Source of the DNA: Aeromicrobium sp. Root344
Lineage (GTDB): Bacteria > Actinomycetota > Actinomycetes > Propionibacteriales > Nocardioidaceae
Direction: 5' to 3'
DNA: 64,000 nt
NCBI RefSeq assembly: GCF_001425755.1
Contig: NZ_LMDH01000001.1
Coordinates: 461,308-525,307, forward strand
A program made the translations under genes and the position numbers. The notes under the pieces are model-generated. The model saw only the letters and a list, made by a program, of their open reading frames with translations, searched no databases and was not told the origin of the DNA. Shown one piece after another: positions 41,510 to 49,293 of the stretch; the stretch's first letter is position 1; each line of letters begins with the position of its first letter.

Positions 41510-42171
41510 CCCTGCGCCCACTCGCCGACATGTCGCCGGCCGACTGGTTCCTCGACGACAACGCGTCAGGTGTCTTGCGTGCCAACCTGGGTCCGTCGGG
41601 CTACGAGTCGTACGTGCGAGTGCTGCACAGCCCGATGGGGCCCGATGACGACCGCTACGAGGGACACCTCGACGAGAGTCTCCTCGCCGCGCTGACCGAT
41701 GTCCTGGCGCGGCACACCGCGTCGGCCGACGACTGCTACTTCGCCCTCTGGGACGGATACGGCCAGATTCACGGGGGCGACGCGGTCGGCTTCCTGATTC
41801 GCTTCAGTGGGCCGCCCCGGTGGCCCGGACGGATCTTCGGCAAGGAGAAGCCACCGCCTCCGGTTCCGCCGGCGTTCCCGGCCTCGGTCCTCGAGGGGCC
41901 CAAGCTCTCGTTCTTCCACGACTACCTGCTCTTCGGCGGCCCTCTCACCGATGCCGGCGACTGGGGTGCGGCGAGCTACGGTCACTCGATCAGGCGCGAC
42001 ATCAACAGTCCCAACCTGATGTGGCCGGCCGACCACGCCTGGTTCGTCACGACCAACATCGAGAGCACCTGGACCGCTGTCGGCGGCACGGCGGCGTTGA
42101 TCGACGACCTGCTGGCCGACGACCGCCTCGAGGTCGTCCGCACCCGCTATGACGAAGGAGCCCTGCGATGA
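41506..42171 (+). CDS. Unknown protein, second of a tandem paralogous pair
   Basis: A 221-residue soluble protein, longer than its upstream paralogue by an insert of about 50 residues rich in Pro and Lys (GRIFGKEKPPPPVPPAFPAS). Shared parts are the LRPLADMSPADWF opening, RHTASADDCYFALWDGYGQI (compare HHTTTVDDCYFAQWIGSGWE), the FHDYLLFGGPL beta segment and the MWPADHAWFVTTN signature. Many surface tryptophans and aromatics suggest ligand or protein binding. The ATG overlaps the upstream stop and its own stop overlaps maf, each by four bases, so the genes from accD5 to maf could be one transcript. Confidence 0.75.
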   Translation: MTLRPLADMSPADWFLDDNASGVLRANLGPSGYESYVRVLHSPMGPDDDRYEGHLDESLLAALTDVLARHTASADDCYFALWDGYGQIHGGDAVGFLIRFSGPPRWPGRIFGKEKPPPPVPPAFPASVLEGPKLSFFHDYLLFGGPLTDAGDWGAASYGHSIRRDINSPNLMWPADHAWFVTTNIESTWTAVGGTAALIDDLLADDRLEVVRTRYDEGALR

Positions 42172-42761
42172 GGATCGTCCTCGCCTCCGCGTCGCCCGCG
42201 CGGCTCGCCACCCTGCGGGCCGCCGGGATCGAGCCCGAGGTCATCGTGTCCGGCGTCGACGAGGAGCGCATCACGTCGACCGACGCGGCCAACCTCGCCG
42301 CTGCCCTGGCACAGCTCAAGTGCCGCACCGTCGCGGCGCAGATCGACGACGACGCCCTGGTCATCGGGTGCGACTCCGTGCTGGCGTTCGAGGGCGAGAT
42401 CTTCGGCAAGCCCGCCGGACCGGTCGAGGCGTCCGGCCGCTGGCGACGCATGCGCGGCCACAGCGGCGTCCTGCACTCGGGTCACTGCGTACGCCGTGGC
42501 GACGAGGAGTTCGTCGAGACGGCATCCACGATCGTGCACTTCGCCGACATCAGCGACGCCGAGATCGACGCGTACGTCGCCACCGGCGAACCGCTGCAGG
42601 TCGCCGGGGCGTTCACGATCGACGGGCTCGGCGGCGCCTTCATCACCGGCATCGAGGGCGATCATCACAACGTCGTGGGGATCTCGCTGCCGTTGCTGCG
42701 AGACCTCGTCGGCGACCTCGGCATCGCATGGACTGACCTCTGGTCACTGCCGAAGACATGA
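42168..42761 (+). CDS. maf: Maf family nucleoside triphosphate pyrophosphatase
   Basis: A 197-residue house-cleaning pyrophosphatase that removes non-canonical or methylated nucleotides (dTTP/UTP or m7GTP type). The start MRIVLASASPARLATLRAAG is the canonical loop. The catalytic Asp is in VIGCDSVLAFEGEIFGKP, and the end has GAFTIDGLGGAFITGIEGDH with the HHNVVGISLP signature. The N-terminal Ser-Pro-Ala substitution of the common SxSPRR is normal for actinobacteria. It lies downstream of the accD5-accE5 genes, as in mycobacteria (Rv3282). Confidence 0.93.
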   Translation: MRIVLASASPARLATLRAAGIEPEVIVSGVDEERITSTDAANLAAALAQLKCRTVAAQIDDDALVIGCDSVLAFEGEIFGKPAGPVEASGRWRRMRGHSGVLHSGHCVRRGDEEFVETASTIVHFADISDAEIDAYVATGEPLQVAGAFTIDGLGGAFITGIEGDHHNVVGISLPLLRDLVGDLGIAWTDLWSLPKT

Positions 42762-42805
42762 ATCCGTTGGTCTCTCGTGGCAAACAGTGGGAGACTGGAC
42801 GGACG

Positions 42806-43027
42806 ATGGCAACTTCACCGCGGCGACGCCGCTACCACCCGTCCAGTCCCTTCCAGGCGAAGCCAGAGGTCGCGGACGAGGTGTACGAAGTCGGGGCACG
42901 AGTCTCGCACGACACGTTCGGCCTCGGCCGCATCGTCAGCCTCCAAGGCACCCAGTCGGCCCAGGTCGACTTCGGCGACGAGGTCAAGCACATACCTCTG
43001 CCGTGCGCCAAGATGACCAACCTGTAG
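42806..43027 (+). CDS. Small tudor/SH3-fold protein (UvrD-C or CarD-like)
   Basis: A 73-residue basic protein. VGARVSHDTFGLGRIVSLQG followed by TQSAQVDFGDEVKHIPLPCA is the short beta-barrel found at the C-terminus of UvrD/PcrA helicases and in CarD-like domains, where it binds RNA polymerase or DNA. A stand-alone copy could do the same. ATG 42806 (MATSPRRRRYHPSSPFQ) is preferred. An in-frame ATG at 42758 overlaps the maf stop by four bases and would add 16 residues; the overlap makes that start a serious alternative. Confidence 0.78.
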   Translation: MATSPRRRRYHPSSPFQAKPEVADEVYEVGARVSHDTFGLGRIVSLQGTQSAQVDFGDEVKHIPLPCAKMTNL

Positions 43028-43065
43028 GTCTCCGCGCTCGGTCCTGAGCGGGTCGGAGGAACTGG

Positions 43066-43085
43066 TTGTGACCTGGCTGTCACAA
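43066..43085. promoter_or_regulatory. Inverted repeat and possible ECF-type promoter upstream of sigma factor gene
   Basis: TTGTGAC-CTGGCT-GTCACAA is a perfect 7-base inverted repeat. It resembles a Crp/GlxR box but with an 8-base rather than 6-base centre. GGAAC (43058-43062) and GTC (43079-43081), 16 bases apart, match the usual ECF autoregulatory -35/-10 pattern, so the repeat may overlap a self-controlled promoter. Confidence 0.4.
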
Positions 43086-43113
43086 AGGCATCGGTGCCGG
43101 ACACCTGCTGGTT

Positions 43114-43650
43114 GTGAGTAACTTCCTAGACGTCCGGGGCCGCGAGCTTGCGTTCGAGCGCGTGTGGCGTGATGAGATGCCGCGCATCTTCCTCTATGCG
43201 GCCCGCCACGTGGGAGCGGCCGATGCACATGACGTCGCCGCCGAGACGTTCACCGTCGCGTGGCGACGGTGTGACGACATCAGCGACCCGCCGTTCCCCT
43301 GGCTGCTGGGCGTGGCGCGCCATGTGGTCTCCAACCACGTGCGGACGCTGCAGCGAGGACGGCGGCTGCAGGACCGGGTGCGTCTCCTCACGGCCGTGAC
43401 CGGGCAGAGCAGCCCCCACCTCGACTTCGCGGAACGCCTCGAGGCCCTTCAACGGTTGGCCGCCCTCAGCGAGAAGGAGCGGGAGGCTCTCCTGCTGACC
43501 GCTTGGGACGGGCTGAGCGCAGAAGAAGCCGCACGGTTGCTGGGAGTCAGTCCGGCCGCCGTACGCAAACGCATCAGCAGAGCACGAGCGGCCATCGACG
43601 TCAACGAGTTCTCCGCGACTGCCGACACCGACCTGCAGGAGAAGTCATGA
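43114..43650 (+). CDS. ECF-family RNA polymerase sigma factor
   Basis: A 178-residue sigma-70 family factor. Region 2 spans RELAFERVWRDEMPRIFLYA to PFPWLLGVARHVVSNHVRTL. Region 4 contains LAALSEKEREALLLTAWDGL, SAEEAARLLGVSPAAVRKRI and SRARAAIDV. It lacks the SigE-type length and the inserts of the factor at 13.3 kb. GTG 43114 opens VSNFLDVRGRELAFERVWRD. The next gene, a membrane protein, overlaps by four bases and is its likely anti-sigma factor. It interrupts the block between maf and accA3, so it looks like an insertion. Confidence 0.9.
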   Translation: MSNFLDVRGRELAFERVWRDEMPRIFLYAARHVGAADAHDVAAETFTVAWRRCDDISDPPFPWLLGVARHVVSNHVRTLQRGRRLQDRVRLLTAVTGQSSPHLDFAERLEALQRLAALSEKEREALLLTAWDGLSAEEAARLLGVSPAAVRKRISRARAAIDVNEFSATADTDLQEKS

Positions 43651-44339
43651 GATCGCACATCATCGACGAGCTGCGTCCCGTGGTTCCCGACCTCGATCCG
43701 ACCTGGGAGTCCGAGACCCGGCGCGCCATCCTCGCCACGACACGAACGTCCAGGAGCGGGACCCACCGACTCCTCGTGCTGGCATCGGCGGCGGCGGTCG
43801 TCGCCGCGCTGGCCGGCGGAGCGGTCGTCGCACGGAACTCTTTCACCTCGAACGACGTGCGTCCTCCGGGGCCCGCCTCTCAGGCTCCCCCGTCGACGCC
43901 GACCACGACGCCGGGAACCCAGGCGACGACCAGGCCGACTCCGAAGCCCGAACACACGTACGTGCCGGCACCCGGCGATCCGACGACCCACGAGCTGAAC
44001 GTCACGATCCGCGACAAGGGCATCTCCTACACGCCTGGCACCTGTGCCGCCATCCGGGGTGACAGCCCCGGCCCGGACACGCTTGCGTTCTCCGGACCTG
44101 ACAAGCAGTACGAGAACCGTCCCCTGGGCCGCGAGTTCACCATCCCCAAGCAGGGCACGAGGCTGGCTGACGGCACCTGCGAGGCCAGGCTGACCGTCAC
44201 GATCCCCTACGCCCCGAGATATCGGGCGGGCATCGTGCGAGAGGGCCACGGCATCTCTGGCCCCGACGATGCTGGCGAGACTCTCATCGCGACCAAGGGC
44301 GACTCCCAGGACGTGGTCGTCATGAACTATCCGCACTGA
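43647..44339 (+). CDS. Membrane protein paired with the ECF sigma factor (putative anti-sigma factor)
   Basis: A 230-residue single-pass protein. A short cytosolic stretch (RSHIIDELRPVVPDLDPTWE, SETRRAILATTRTSRSG) is followed by one helix (LLVLASAAAVVAALAGGAVV), a linker rich in Pro and Thr and an outer domain with three cysteines (TPGTCAAIRG, DGTCEARLTV) ending VVVMNYPH. Start ATG 43647 overlaps the sigma-factor stop (ATGA). No HxxxCxxC motif is present, so it is not a zinc ZAS anti-sigma; the assignment rests on context and on the cytosolic N-terminus. The outer domain could sense an envelope signal. Confidence 0.7.
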   Translation: MRSHIIDELRPVVPDLDPTWESETRRAILATTRTSRSGTHRLLVLASAAAVVAALAGGAVVARNSFTSNDVRPPGPASQAPPSTPTTTPGTQATTRPTPKPEHTYVPAPGDPTTHELNVTIRDKGISYTPGTCAAIRGDSPGPDTLAFSGPDKQYENRPLGREFTIPKQGTRLADGTCEARLTVTIPYAPRYRAGIVREGHGISGPDDAGETLIATKGDSQDVVVMNYPH

Positions 44340-44365
44340 TTCGGCAGGCCGCCGCCCGGGGCAGC

Positions 44366-45418
44366 TCAGAACGCGTTCGGGCCGAATGCCTCGGCGCGGA
44401 CCACGAGCTCGGGCGGCGCAGCGGCCATGGGCACACAGGCCGGCAATGCGTCCATGGCCAGCTGCAGCCGTGCGTCGGTCCAGAGGATCCGGCCGGCCGC
44501 GCGCTCCTGCGTCAGCTCGGGCCGCTGCCACCACGGGCCCGGCCCGAACGCCTCGGCGAACTGGGCCGCACGTACGGCGTAGAAGCCCGGGTTGCACTCA
44601 CGTGCCATCTCGATGCGGCGCTGCGTCTCCGCGGCAGTCGGTCCGGCGAAGCGGTCGTCGCGAGCCGCCCAGCTCGTGTGCGCGTCGAGCCAGTCGACGA
44701 CGAGGTCGAGGAGCCGCGGGATCCGCTGCACGACGGCGTCGCGCAGGGCGATCGCGGGCGCGTGCTGTGCGGCGATGCGGAACCGCTCGAGCTCGAACGT
44801 GAACGGGTCGATCGAGCCCGTCGGCGAGGCAGCCGCCATCGCGTCACGGCGCTCGAGCAGGGCGATCGCCGCGGCCTCGCGGGCGACGTCACCGGTCGAC
44901 CGTGACTGCTCGACAGCGGCCGCGAGGGTCTCCCGGCTGGGTGTGATGGTCCCGCCGAGCGCCTCGTTGAGACCCGCCTCGTCGACCTGCCGGAGGAACA
45001 CTGGGTAGGTCACGCCGGAACGGCCGATCGCGAGCAGCTGCTCCAGGACCCCGATCGCCTCCTCCTGCCCGGTCATCGTGCGCAGCTGCTGCAGGGACGC
45101 CTCGTACGCCTGGAGCGACTGCGCCAGCAACGACGCGTCGTCCGGGATCATCGCCGGAGCGCCGGTCGTCCCGCCACCGGCAGCCGCGGTCATGACGCGG
45201 GTGTAGGCGTCGGTGAACCGTTGGTAGTGGCCGCCACCGGCCAGCTTCGCCGAGAAGTCCCCGACGTCGCTGAGCTCCTGGCCCAGCACCTCCATCGCCG
45301 CGAGGGCGGCCGCCATCTCGTCGACGTCGTCGCCGGTGGACCCGGAGGTCCTGACGCCGTCGAGCAGGTCGCGGAACGTGCCGAGCATCGCGTCCACCAT
45401 CGTGGGATCGACGGGCAT
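44366..45418 (-). CDS. Unknown helical protein (350 aa), partner of the upstream gene
   Basis: I do not recognise this protein. It is predicted to be soluble and almost all alpha-helical, with evenly spaced hydrophobics (EVLGQELSDVGDFSAKLAGG, LAQSLQAYEASLQQLRTMTG). The C-terminal half has several tryptophans (DWLDAHTSWAARDDRF, GPWWQRPELTQERAAG, ILWTDARLQLAMDALPACVP). No catalytic signature, signal peptide or membrane helix. Start MPVDPTMVDAMLGTFRDLLD is at ATG 45418, which overlaps the stop of the upstream 222-residue gene by one base (TGATG), so both are translated together. The arrangement suggests a two-component complex. Confidence 0.7.
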   Translation of the reverse strand: MPVDPTMVDAMLGTFRDLLDGVRTSGSTGDDVDEMAAALAAMEVLGQELSDVGDFSAKLAGGGHYQRFTDAYTRVMTAAAGGGTTGAPAMIPDDASLLAQSLQAYEASLQQLRTMTGQEEAIGVLEQLLAIGRSGVTYPVFLRQVDEAGLNEALGGTITPSRETLAAAVEQSRSTGDVAREAAAIALLERRDAMAAASPTGSIDPFTFELERFRIAAQHAPAIALRDAVVQRIPRLLDLVVDWLDAHTSWAARDDRFAGPTAAETQRRIEMARECNPGFYAVRAAQFAEAFGPGPWWQRPELTQERAAGRILWTDARLQLAMDALPACVPMAAAPPELVVRAEAFGPNAF

Positions 45419-46086
45419 CAGCGGCCTCCGCGTACGAGTGAGCCGTGCTCGGCGAGCCTGCGCTCGAAGACCGCGTCGGCGACCGGCACGAGGCGACGGT
45501 GCCGCTCGGCGCGCGCGACGTCCGGGTCGAATGACCACCCGGGCTGGTGCCGGCTGCCCTCAGCCTCGACCTGCGCCCAGGCCTGCCGCTCGCCGGCGAT
45601 CGCCTCGGTCGCGTACGTCTCGAGCTCGGCACGCCAGCGCTCCGGGACCTGGGCCGTGCGCCACATCTCGACGTTCTCCAACGTCGTCAGCGACGTGGCC
45701 CAGAGCCGGGTCAGCTCGTCGACCGTGACGGCGAATCCGGTGCGCTGCTCGATCGCGGCCAGCAACGAGGCGAGCGCCGGAGCGTCGGTCGCCGACTCCA
45801 CGGCCGCAAGGACCTCGGCCGGGCCCTGCGCCCGTACGGTCTCGGCAGTCTCGGCATAGACAGCCGCCCGGGCGTTGGCCTGGTCACGGGCGAGGGCGTG
45901 CCCCATCGCGAGGGACAGCTCGACCGCGGTGGCCTGCAGGTCCTCGATCGAGGCCGCCGCGTCGACCGTGTCGGCCATCGCCCGCTGGGCGGCCGCGGTC
46001 TCCGGATAGAGCGGGTTGGCAGCCGATCGCCGCGCCCGCGAACGGTAGTAGTCGCGGTAGTCCGCCAGCCGATCGCCGTCGCTCAT
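45418..46086 (-). CDS. Unknown helical protein (222 aa)
   Basis: I do not recognise this protein. It is acidic to neutral, helical and soluble, with alanine-rich amphipathic runs (MADTVDAAASIEDLQATAVE, LSLAMGHALARDQANARAAV) and a C-terminal basic part (DPDVARAERHRRLVPVADAV). The opening SDGDRLADYRDYYRSRARRS is tyrosine- and arginine-rich. It is coupled to the 350-residue gene downstream. Both lie between the ECF pair and an acyl-CoA dehydrogenase. No paralogue is visible in the window. Confidence 0.68.
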   Translation of the reverse strand: MSDGDRLADYRDYYRSRARRSAANPLYPETAAAQRAMADTVDAAASIEDLQATAVELSLAMGHALARDQANARAAVYAETAETVRAQGPAEVLAAVESATDAPALASLLAAIEQRTGFAVTVDELTRLWATSLTTLENVEMWRTAQVPERWRAELETYATEAIAGERQAWAQVEAEGSRHQPGWSFDPDVARAERHRRLVPVADAVFERRLAEHGSLVRGGR

Positions 46087-46092
46087 CCGGAC

Positions 46093-46098
46093 AGACTA
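46093..46098 (-). promoter_or_regulatory. -10 box TAGTCT for ATG 46086
   Basis: Minus-strand TAGTCT-GTCCGG-ATG gives leaderless spacing for the unknown two-gene operon. Confidence 0.45.
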
Positions 46099-46126
46099 GG
46101 GACTGCCCACCGGCGAGGTGACGGTT

Positions 46127-47293
46127 TTACTCGACCGGCAGGCCCAGACCTCGTGCGATCAGCATCCGCTGCACCTCGGAGGTGCCCTCGCCGATCTCGA
46201 GGATCTTGGCGTCACGGTAGAACCGGGCGACCGGGTACTCCTCCATGAAGCCGTAGCCGCCGAACACCTGCGTCGCGATGCGCGTCGCGGTCACGGCGGA
46301 CTCCGACGTGTAGAGCTTGGCGATCGCCGCAGCCTGCTTGAACTGCTTGGCAGGCGCTCCGGCGTCCTTGAGCGCTGCCGCCTGGTAGGTCAGCGCGCGG
46401 CCCGCCTGCGCCATGACCGCGAGGTCGGAGATCTGGAACGCGACGCCCTGCTTGGTGCCGATCGGCACTCCGAAGGTCGTACGCTCGCCGGCGTACTGGA
46501 CGCACAGGTCGAGACACGCCTGGATGCAGCCCACAGCGAGAGCCGCGATCGCGACGCGGCCGTCGTCGAGCGTGGCGAGGAACTGCGCGTAGCCGCGGCC
46601 ACGCTCCCCCAGCAGGTGGTCCGCCGGCACCCGGGCGTCGACGAACGACAGCGGGTGGGTGTCGGAGATGTGCCAGCCGAGCTTGTCGTACGCCGGCTCG
46701 ACGATGAACCCGGGCGTGCCTGACGGCAGCACGATCGTGGACAGCTCGGGCGAGCCGTTGTCGCGGGTGCCGGTGCGGGCCGTGACCGTGACGAGCGAGG
46801 TGATCTCGCTGCCGGAGTTGGTGATGAACTGCTTGGCGCCGTTGACGACCCACTCGTCGCCGTCGAGCTCGGCCTTGGTCTTGGTGGCGCTGGCGTCGGA
46901 GCCGGCACCGGGCTCGGTGAGGCCGAAGCCGGCAAGCGCCTGGCCGGCGACGAGGTCGGGCAGCCAGCGCTCCTTCTGCTCCTGCGTGCCGAACGTGAGG
47001 ATCGGGTTGATGCCGAGACCGACGGCGGCCTCGAGCGTGATGCCGATCGACTGGTCGACGCGGCCGAGCTCCTCGATCGCGACGCAGAGGCTCGTGAAGT
47101 CTCCGTCGGCACCGCCGAACTCGTCGGGGGCGGTCAGGCCGAACAGCCCGAGGTCGCCCATCTTGGCGACCAGGTCGACCGGGAAGTGGTGCTCCTTGTC
47201 CCACTGCGCCACGTGCGGCGCGACCTCGGCCTCGGCGAACTCGCGAACAGTCTGGCGGAACGTCTCGTGCTCACGTGACAGGGCGAAGGTCAT
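46127..47293 (-). CDS. Acyl-CoA dehydrogenase
   Basis: A 388-residue FAD enzyme for beta-oxidation or branched-chain amino-acid breakdown. Signature 1 is FGLTEPGAGSDASATKTKAE, signature 2 is QVFGGYGFMEEYPVARFYRD, and the catalytic Glu is in AKILEIGEGTSEVQR. It is a second paralogue in the window after fadE25, from which it differs clearly in sequence. TAACAT lies at leaderless distance before ATG 47293, overlapping the first of three GTTAAC repeats, so the gene is probably tightly regulated. Short-chain or isovaleryl-type substrates are possible. Confidence 0.92.
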   Translation of the reverse strand: MTFALSREHETFRQTVREFAEAEVAPHVAQWDKEHHFPVDLVAKMGDLGLFGLTAPDEFGGADGDFTSLCVAIEELGRVDQSIGITLEAAVGLGINPILTFGTQEQKERWLPDLVAGQALAGFGLTEPGAGSDASATKTKAELDGDEWVVNGAKQFITNSGSEITSLVTVTARTGTRDNGSPELSTIVLPSGTPGFIVEPAYDKLGWHISDTHPLSFVDARVPADHLLGERGRGYAQFLATLDDGRVAIAALAVGCIQACLDLCVQYAGERTTFGVPIGTKQGVAFQISDLAVMAQAGRALTYQAAALKDAGAPAKQFKQAAAIAKLYTSESAVTATRIATQVFGGYGFMEEYPVARFYRDAKILEIGEGTSEVQRMLIARGLGLPVE

Positions 47294-47299
47294 GGCAGC

Positions 47300-47305
47300 A
47301 TGTTA
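47300..47305 (-). promoter_or_regulatory. -10 box TAACAT for ATG 47293
   Basis: On the minus strand TAACAT-GGCAGC-type spacing of 6 bases leads to the ATG. The box overlaps the first GTTAAC repeat. Confidence 0.45.
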
Positions 47306-47327
47306 ACAACCGTTAACCGACGTTAAC
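47302..47327. promoter_or_regulatory. Three GTTAAC repeats at exact 10-base spacing
   Basis: GTTAAC occurs at 47302, 47312 and 47322, each one helical turn apart, directly upstream of the acyl-CoA dehydrogenase ATG and overlapping its -10 box. GTTAAC is itself palindromic. This looks like a multi-site operator for a cooperatively binding repressor. A single GTTAAC followed by GAC is at 1385 in the acyltransferase/esterase promoter. Confidence 0.6.
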
Positions 47328-47391
47328 CACCGTGGGCGGGTCGCGCGGGATCCCGTAGCCTGTCCGGCAACCACAGACGTTCGGGGGAACG

Positions 47392-49215
47392 ATGCGACGG
47401 ATCCTGGTCATGTCCTTGCTGGCAGCGCTGGCGCTCGGCACGACGCCGGCGAGGGGCGAGGACGCCACGCAGGTCGAGTCGAAGGGCAAGCTCGTCCTCC
47501 TGCTCGACTCGTCGGGCTCGATGAAGGAGTCTTCCGGCGGCACGACCAAGATCGCCGCGGCCAAGGCAGCTCTCGAGGACGTCGTGTCCCAGCTGCCCGA
47601 CAACGCGCAGGTCGGCGTACGCGTGTTCGGCGCCAAGGTGTTCTCCGCCAAGGACAAGGGTGCGTGCACCGACACCCAGAACGTCGTGCCGGTCGGCCCG
47701 GTCGACCGCCAGGGCATCAGCAAGGCGATCGCGGGCTACAAGCCGTACGGGGAGACGCCGATCGGCAATGCGCTCAAGGGCGCCGCCAAGGACCTCGGCG
47801 CCGAGGGCAAGCGCACGATCGTGCTGCTGTCGGACGGCGAGCCGACGTGCGCCCCCGACCCGTGCAAGGTCGCCAAGAACCTGCGCAGCCAGGGCATCGA
47901 CCTCAAGATCAACGTCGTCGGGCTCGACGTCTCCGGCAAGGCCCGCAGCGCCCTGCAGTGCATCGCTCGTGCCGGCGGCGGCACCTACTACGGCGTCAAC
48001 GACCCCGATGACCTGGCGTCGAGCCTCGTCTCGGTGTCGGTACGCGCTCTGCGGCAGTTCACGCTGTCAGGCAAGCCCGTGGTCGGGGGCACGTCGACGG
48101 CCGATCCCCTGAAGCTCGAGCCGGGACGCTACACCGACACGACCCAGGGCAAGGCCACGAGCCGCTACTACTCGATCGCGAAGCCCAAGAACTCCGACCT
48201 CGTGGTGTCCGCCGTGGCGAGACCGCCGTACGACAGCGGCACGAGCAACAAGCTCGAGGTCGAGCTGCTGACCGCCGACGGGCAGCGCTGCGAGGCCGAC
48301 TACGCGATCCGGCCCAACGTCCTGCAGGACCAGTCGATCCTCAGCGTCGGAGCCATCTTCTCGTCGCGGCTGCCCAGCACGAACGACGTGTGCGAGGCCG
48401 CCACGAGCCTGCTGGCGCGGGTCGGGCTCGACGCCCTGGCCCAGGACCCGTTCGAGCTGCTCGTCAGCACCCGGCCGAACATCAAGGACTTCGCCACGCT
48501 CCCGCCGGCACTGACCAGCCAGCAGGTACGCGCGGCGGAGGGTGCGACGTTTGTGCCTGCTGGGAGGCCGACACCGGTTGTCGGCGGCATCACGTTCAAC
48601 GACGCACCGGCGCTCAAGCCGGGCCGCTACCGGGACACGCTGCGCCCGGGTGAGCAGCTGATCTACCGCATCCCCGCGAGCTGGGGCCAACGCCCGCGCA
48701 TCCGCGCGACGCTCGAGACCGATGTCCAGGGCGCCAAGGAGCTGTCGATGCCCGGCATCCTCGCCGAGGTGACGATGATCGCGCCGACCCTGCACTCCCT
48801 GGGCCGTACCGGCCCCAACGGGGGCAACTTCTGGGACGGCGAACGCCCGGTGACCCTGACCGGCGAGGGGTACGAGCTGCGAGCCCGCAACATCGAGAGC
48901 ACGACGACCAGCATCCGGGCGGTGTCGGCGGCCGGTGACCAGTACGCCGTGCTGTCGATGGCGCAGCCCCTCGGCGGCGACGGCTCGCACTTCGCCGCTC
49001 CGGTGACGATCTCCGTCGACGTGGTCGGGAAGGTGACAGGTGAGCCGGCGTACGCCGGCAAGGTCAAGGGCGCCGGCGAGGCTGTGAAGAAGACCGCCGA
49101 CGACTCCGAGGAGGGTTCCAGCGTGCCCTGGCTGCCCCTCGGGATCGGGGCCGCAGTGGTGCTCCTCGTCGCAGCCGGCTACGCCCTCGGCCGTCGCGGG
49201 CGACCTGCGGCGTAA
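47392..49215 (+). CDS. Exported von Willebrand factor A protein with C-terminal membrane anchor
   Basis: A 607-residue surface protein. The signal peptide (RRILVMSLLAALALGTTPAR) is followed by a VWA domain at about residues 30-220 with a complete MIDAS start LLLDSSGSM, PYGETPIGNALKGAAKDLGA and VLLSDGEPT. Two similar beta-rich segments (LKLEPGRYTDTTQGKATSRY; PALKPGRYRDTLRPGEQLIY) come next, then a helix (VPWLPLGIGAAVVLLVAAGY) and a short basic tail RRGRPAA. The DPDD and GYEL regions hint at calcium or ligand binding. ATG follows GGGGGAACG. The partner or substrate is unknown; VWA surface proteins bind matrix or act in envelope assembly. Confidence 0.85.
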   Translation: MRRILVMSLLAALALGTTPARGEDATQVESKGKLVLLLDSSGSMKESSGGTTKIAAAKAALEDVVSQLPDNAQVGVRVFGAKVFSAKDKGACTDTQNVVPVGPVDRQGISKAIAGYKPYGETPIGNALKGAAKDLGAEGKRTIVLLSDGEPTCAPDPCKVAKNLRSQGIDLKINVVGLDVSGKARSALQCIARAGGGTYYGVNDPDDLASSLVSVSVRALRQFTLSGKPVVGGTSTADPLKLEPGRYTDTTQGKATSRYYSIAKPKNSDLVVSAVARPPYDSGTSNKLEVELLTADGQRCEADYAIRPNVLQDQSILSVGAIFSSRLPSTNDVCEAATSLLARVGLDALAQDPFELLVSTRPNIKDFATLPPALTSQQVRAAEGATFVPAGRPTPVVGGITFNDAPALKPGRYRDTLRPGEQLIYRIPASWGQRPRIRATLETDVQGAKELSMPGILAEVTMIAPTLHSLGRTGPNGGNFWDGERPVTLTGEGYELRARNIESTTTSIRAVSAAGDQYAVLSMAQPLGGDGSHFAAPVTISVDVVGKVTGEPAYAGKVKGAGEAVKKTADDSEEGSSVPWLPLGIGAAVVLLVAAGYALGRRGRPAA

Positions 49216-49293
49216 CCAACCTCATAAGGCCAGCGACCGGCCGACGCCCTAGACTGCGGCAGGCAACCGTGTCGGATCGAGGAGAACACTTCA

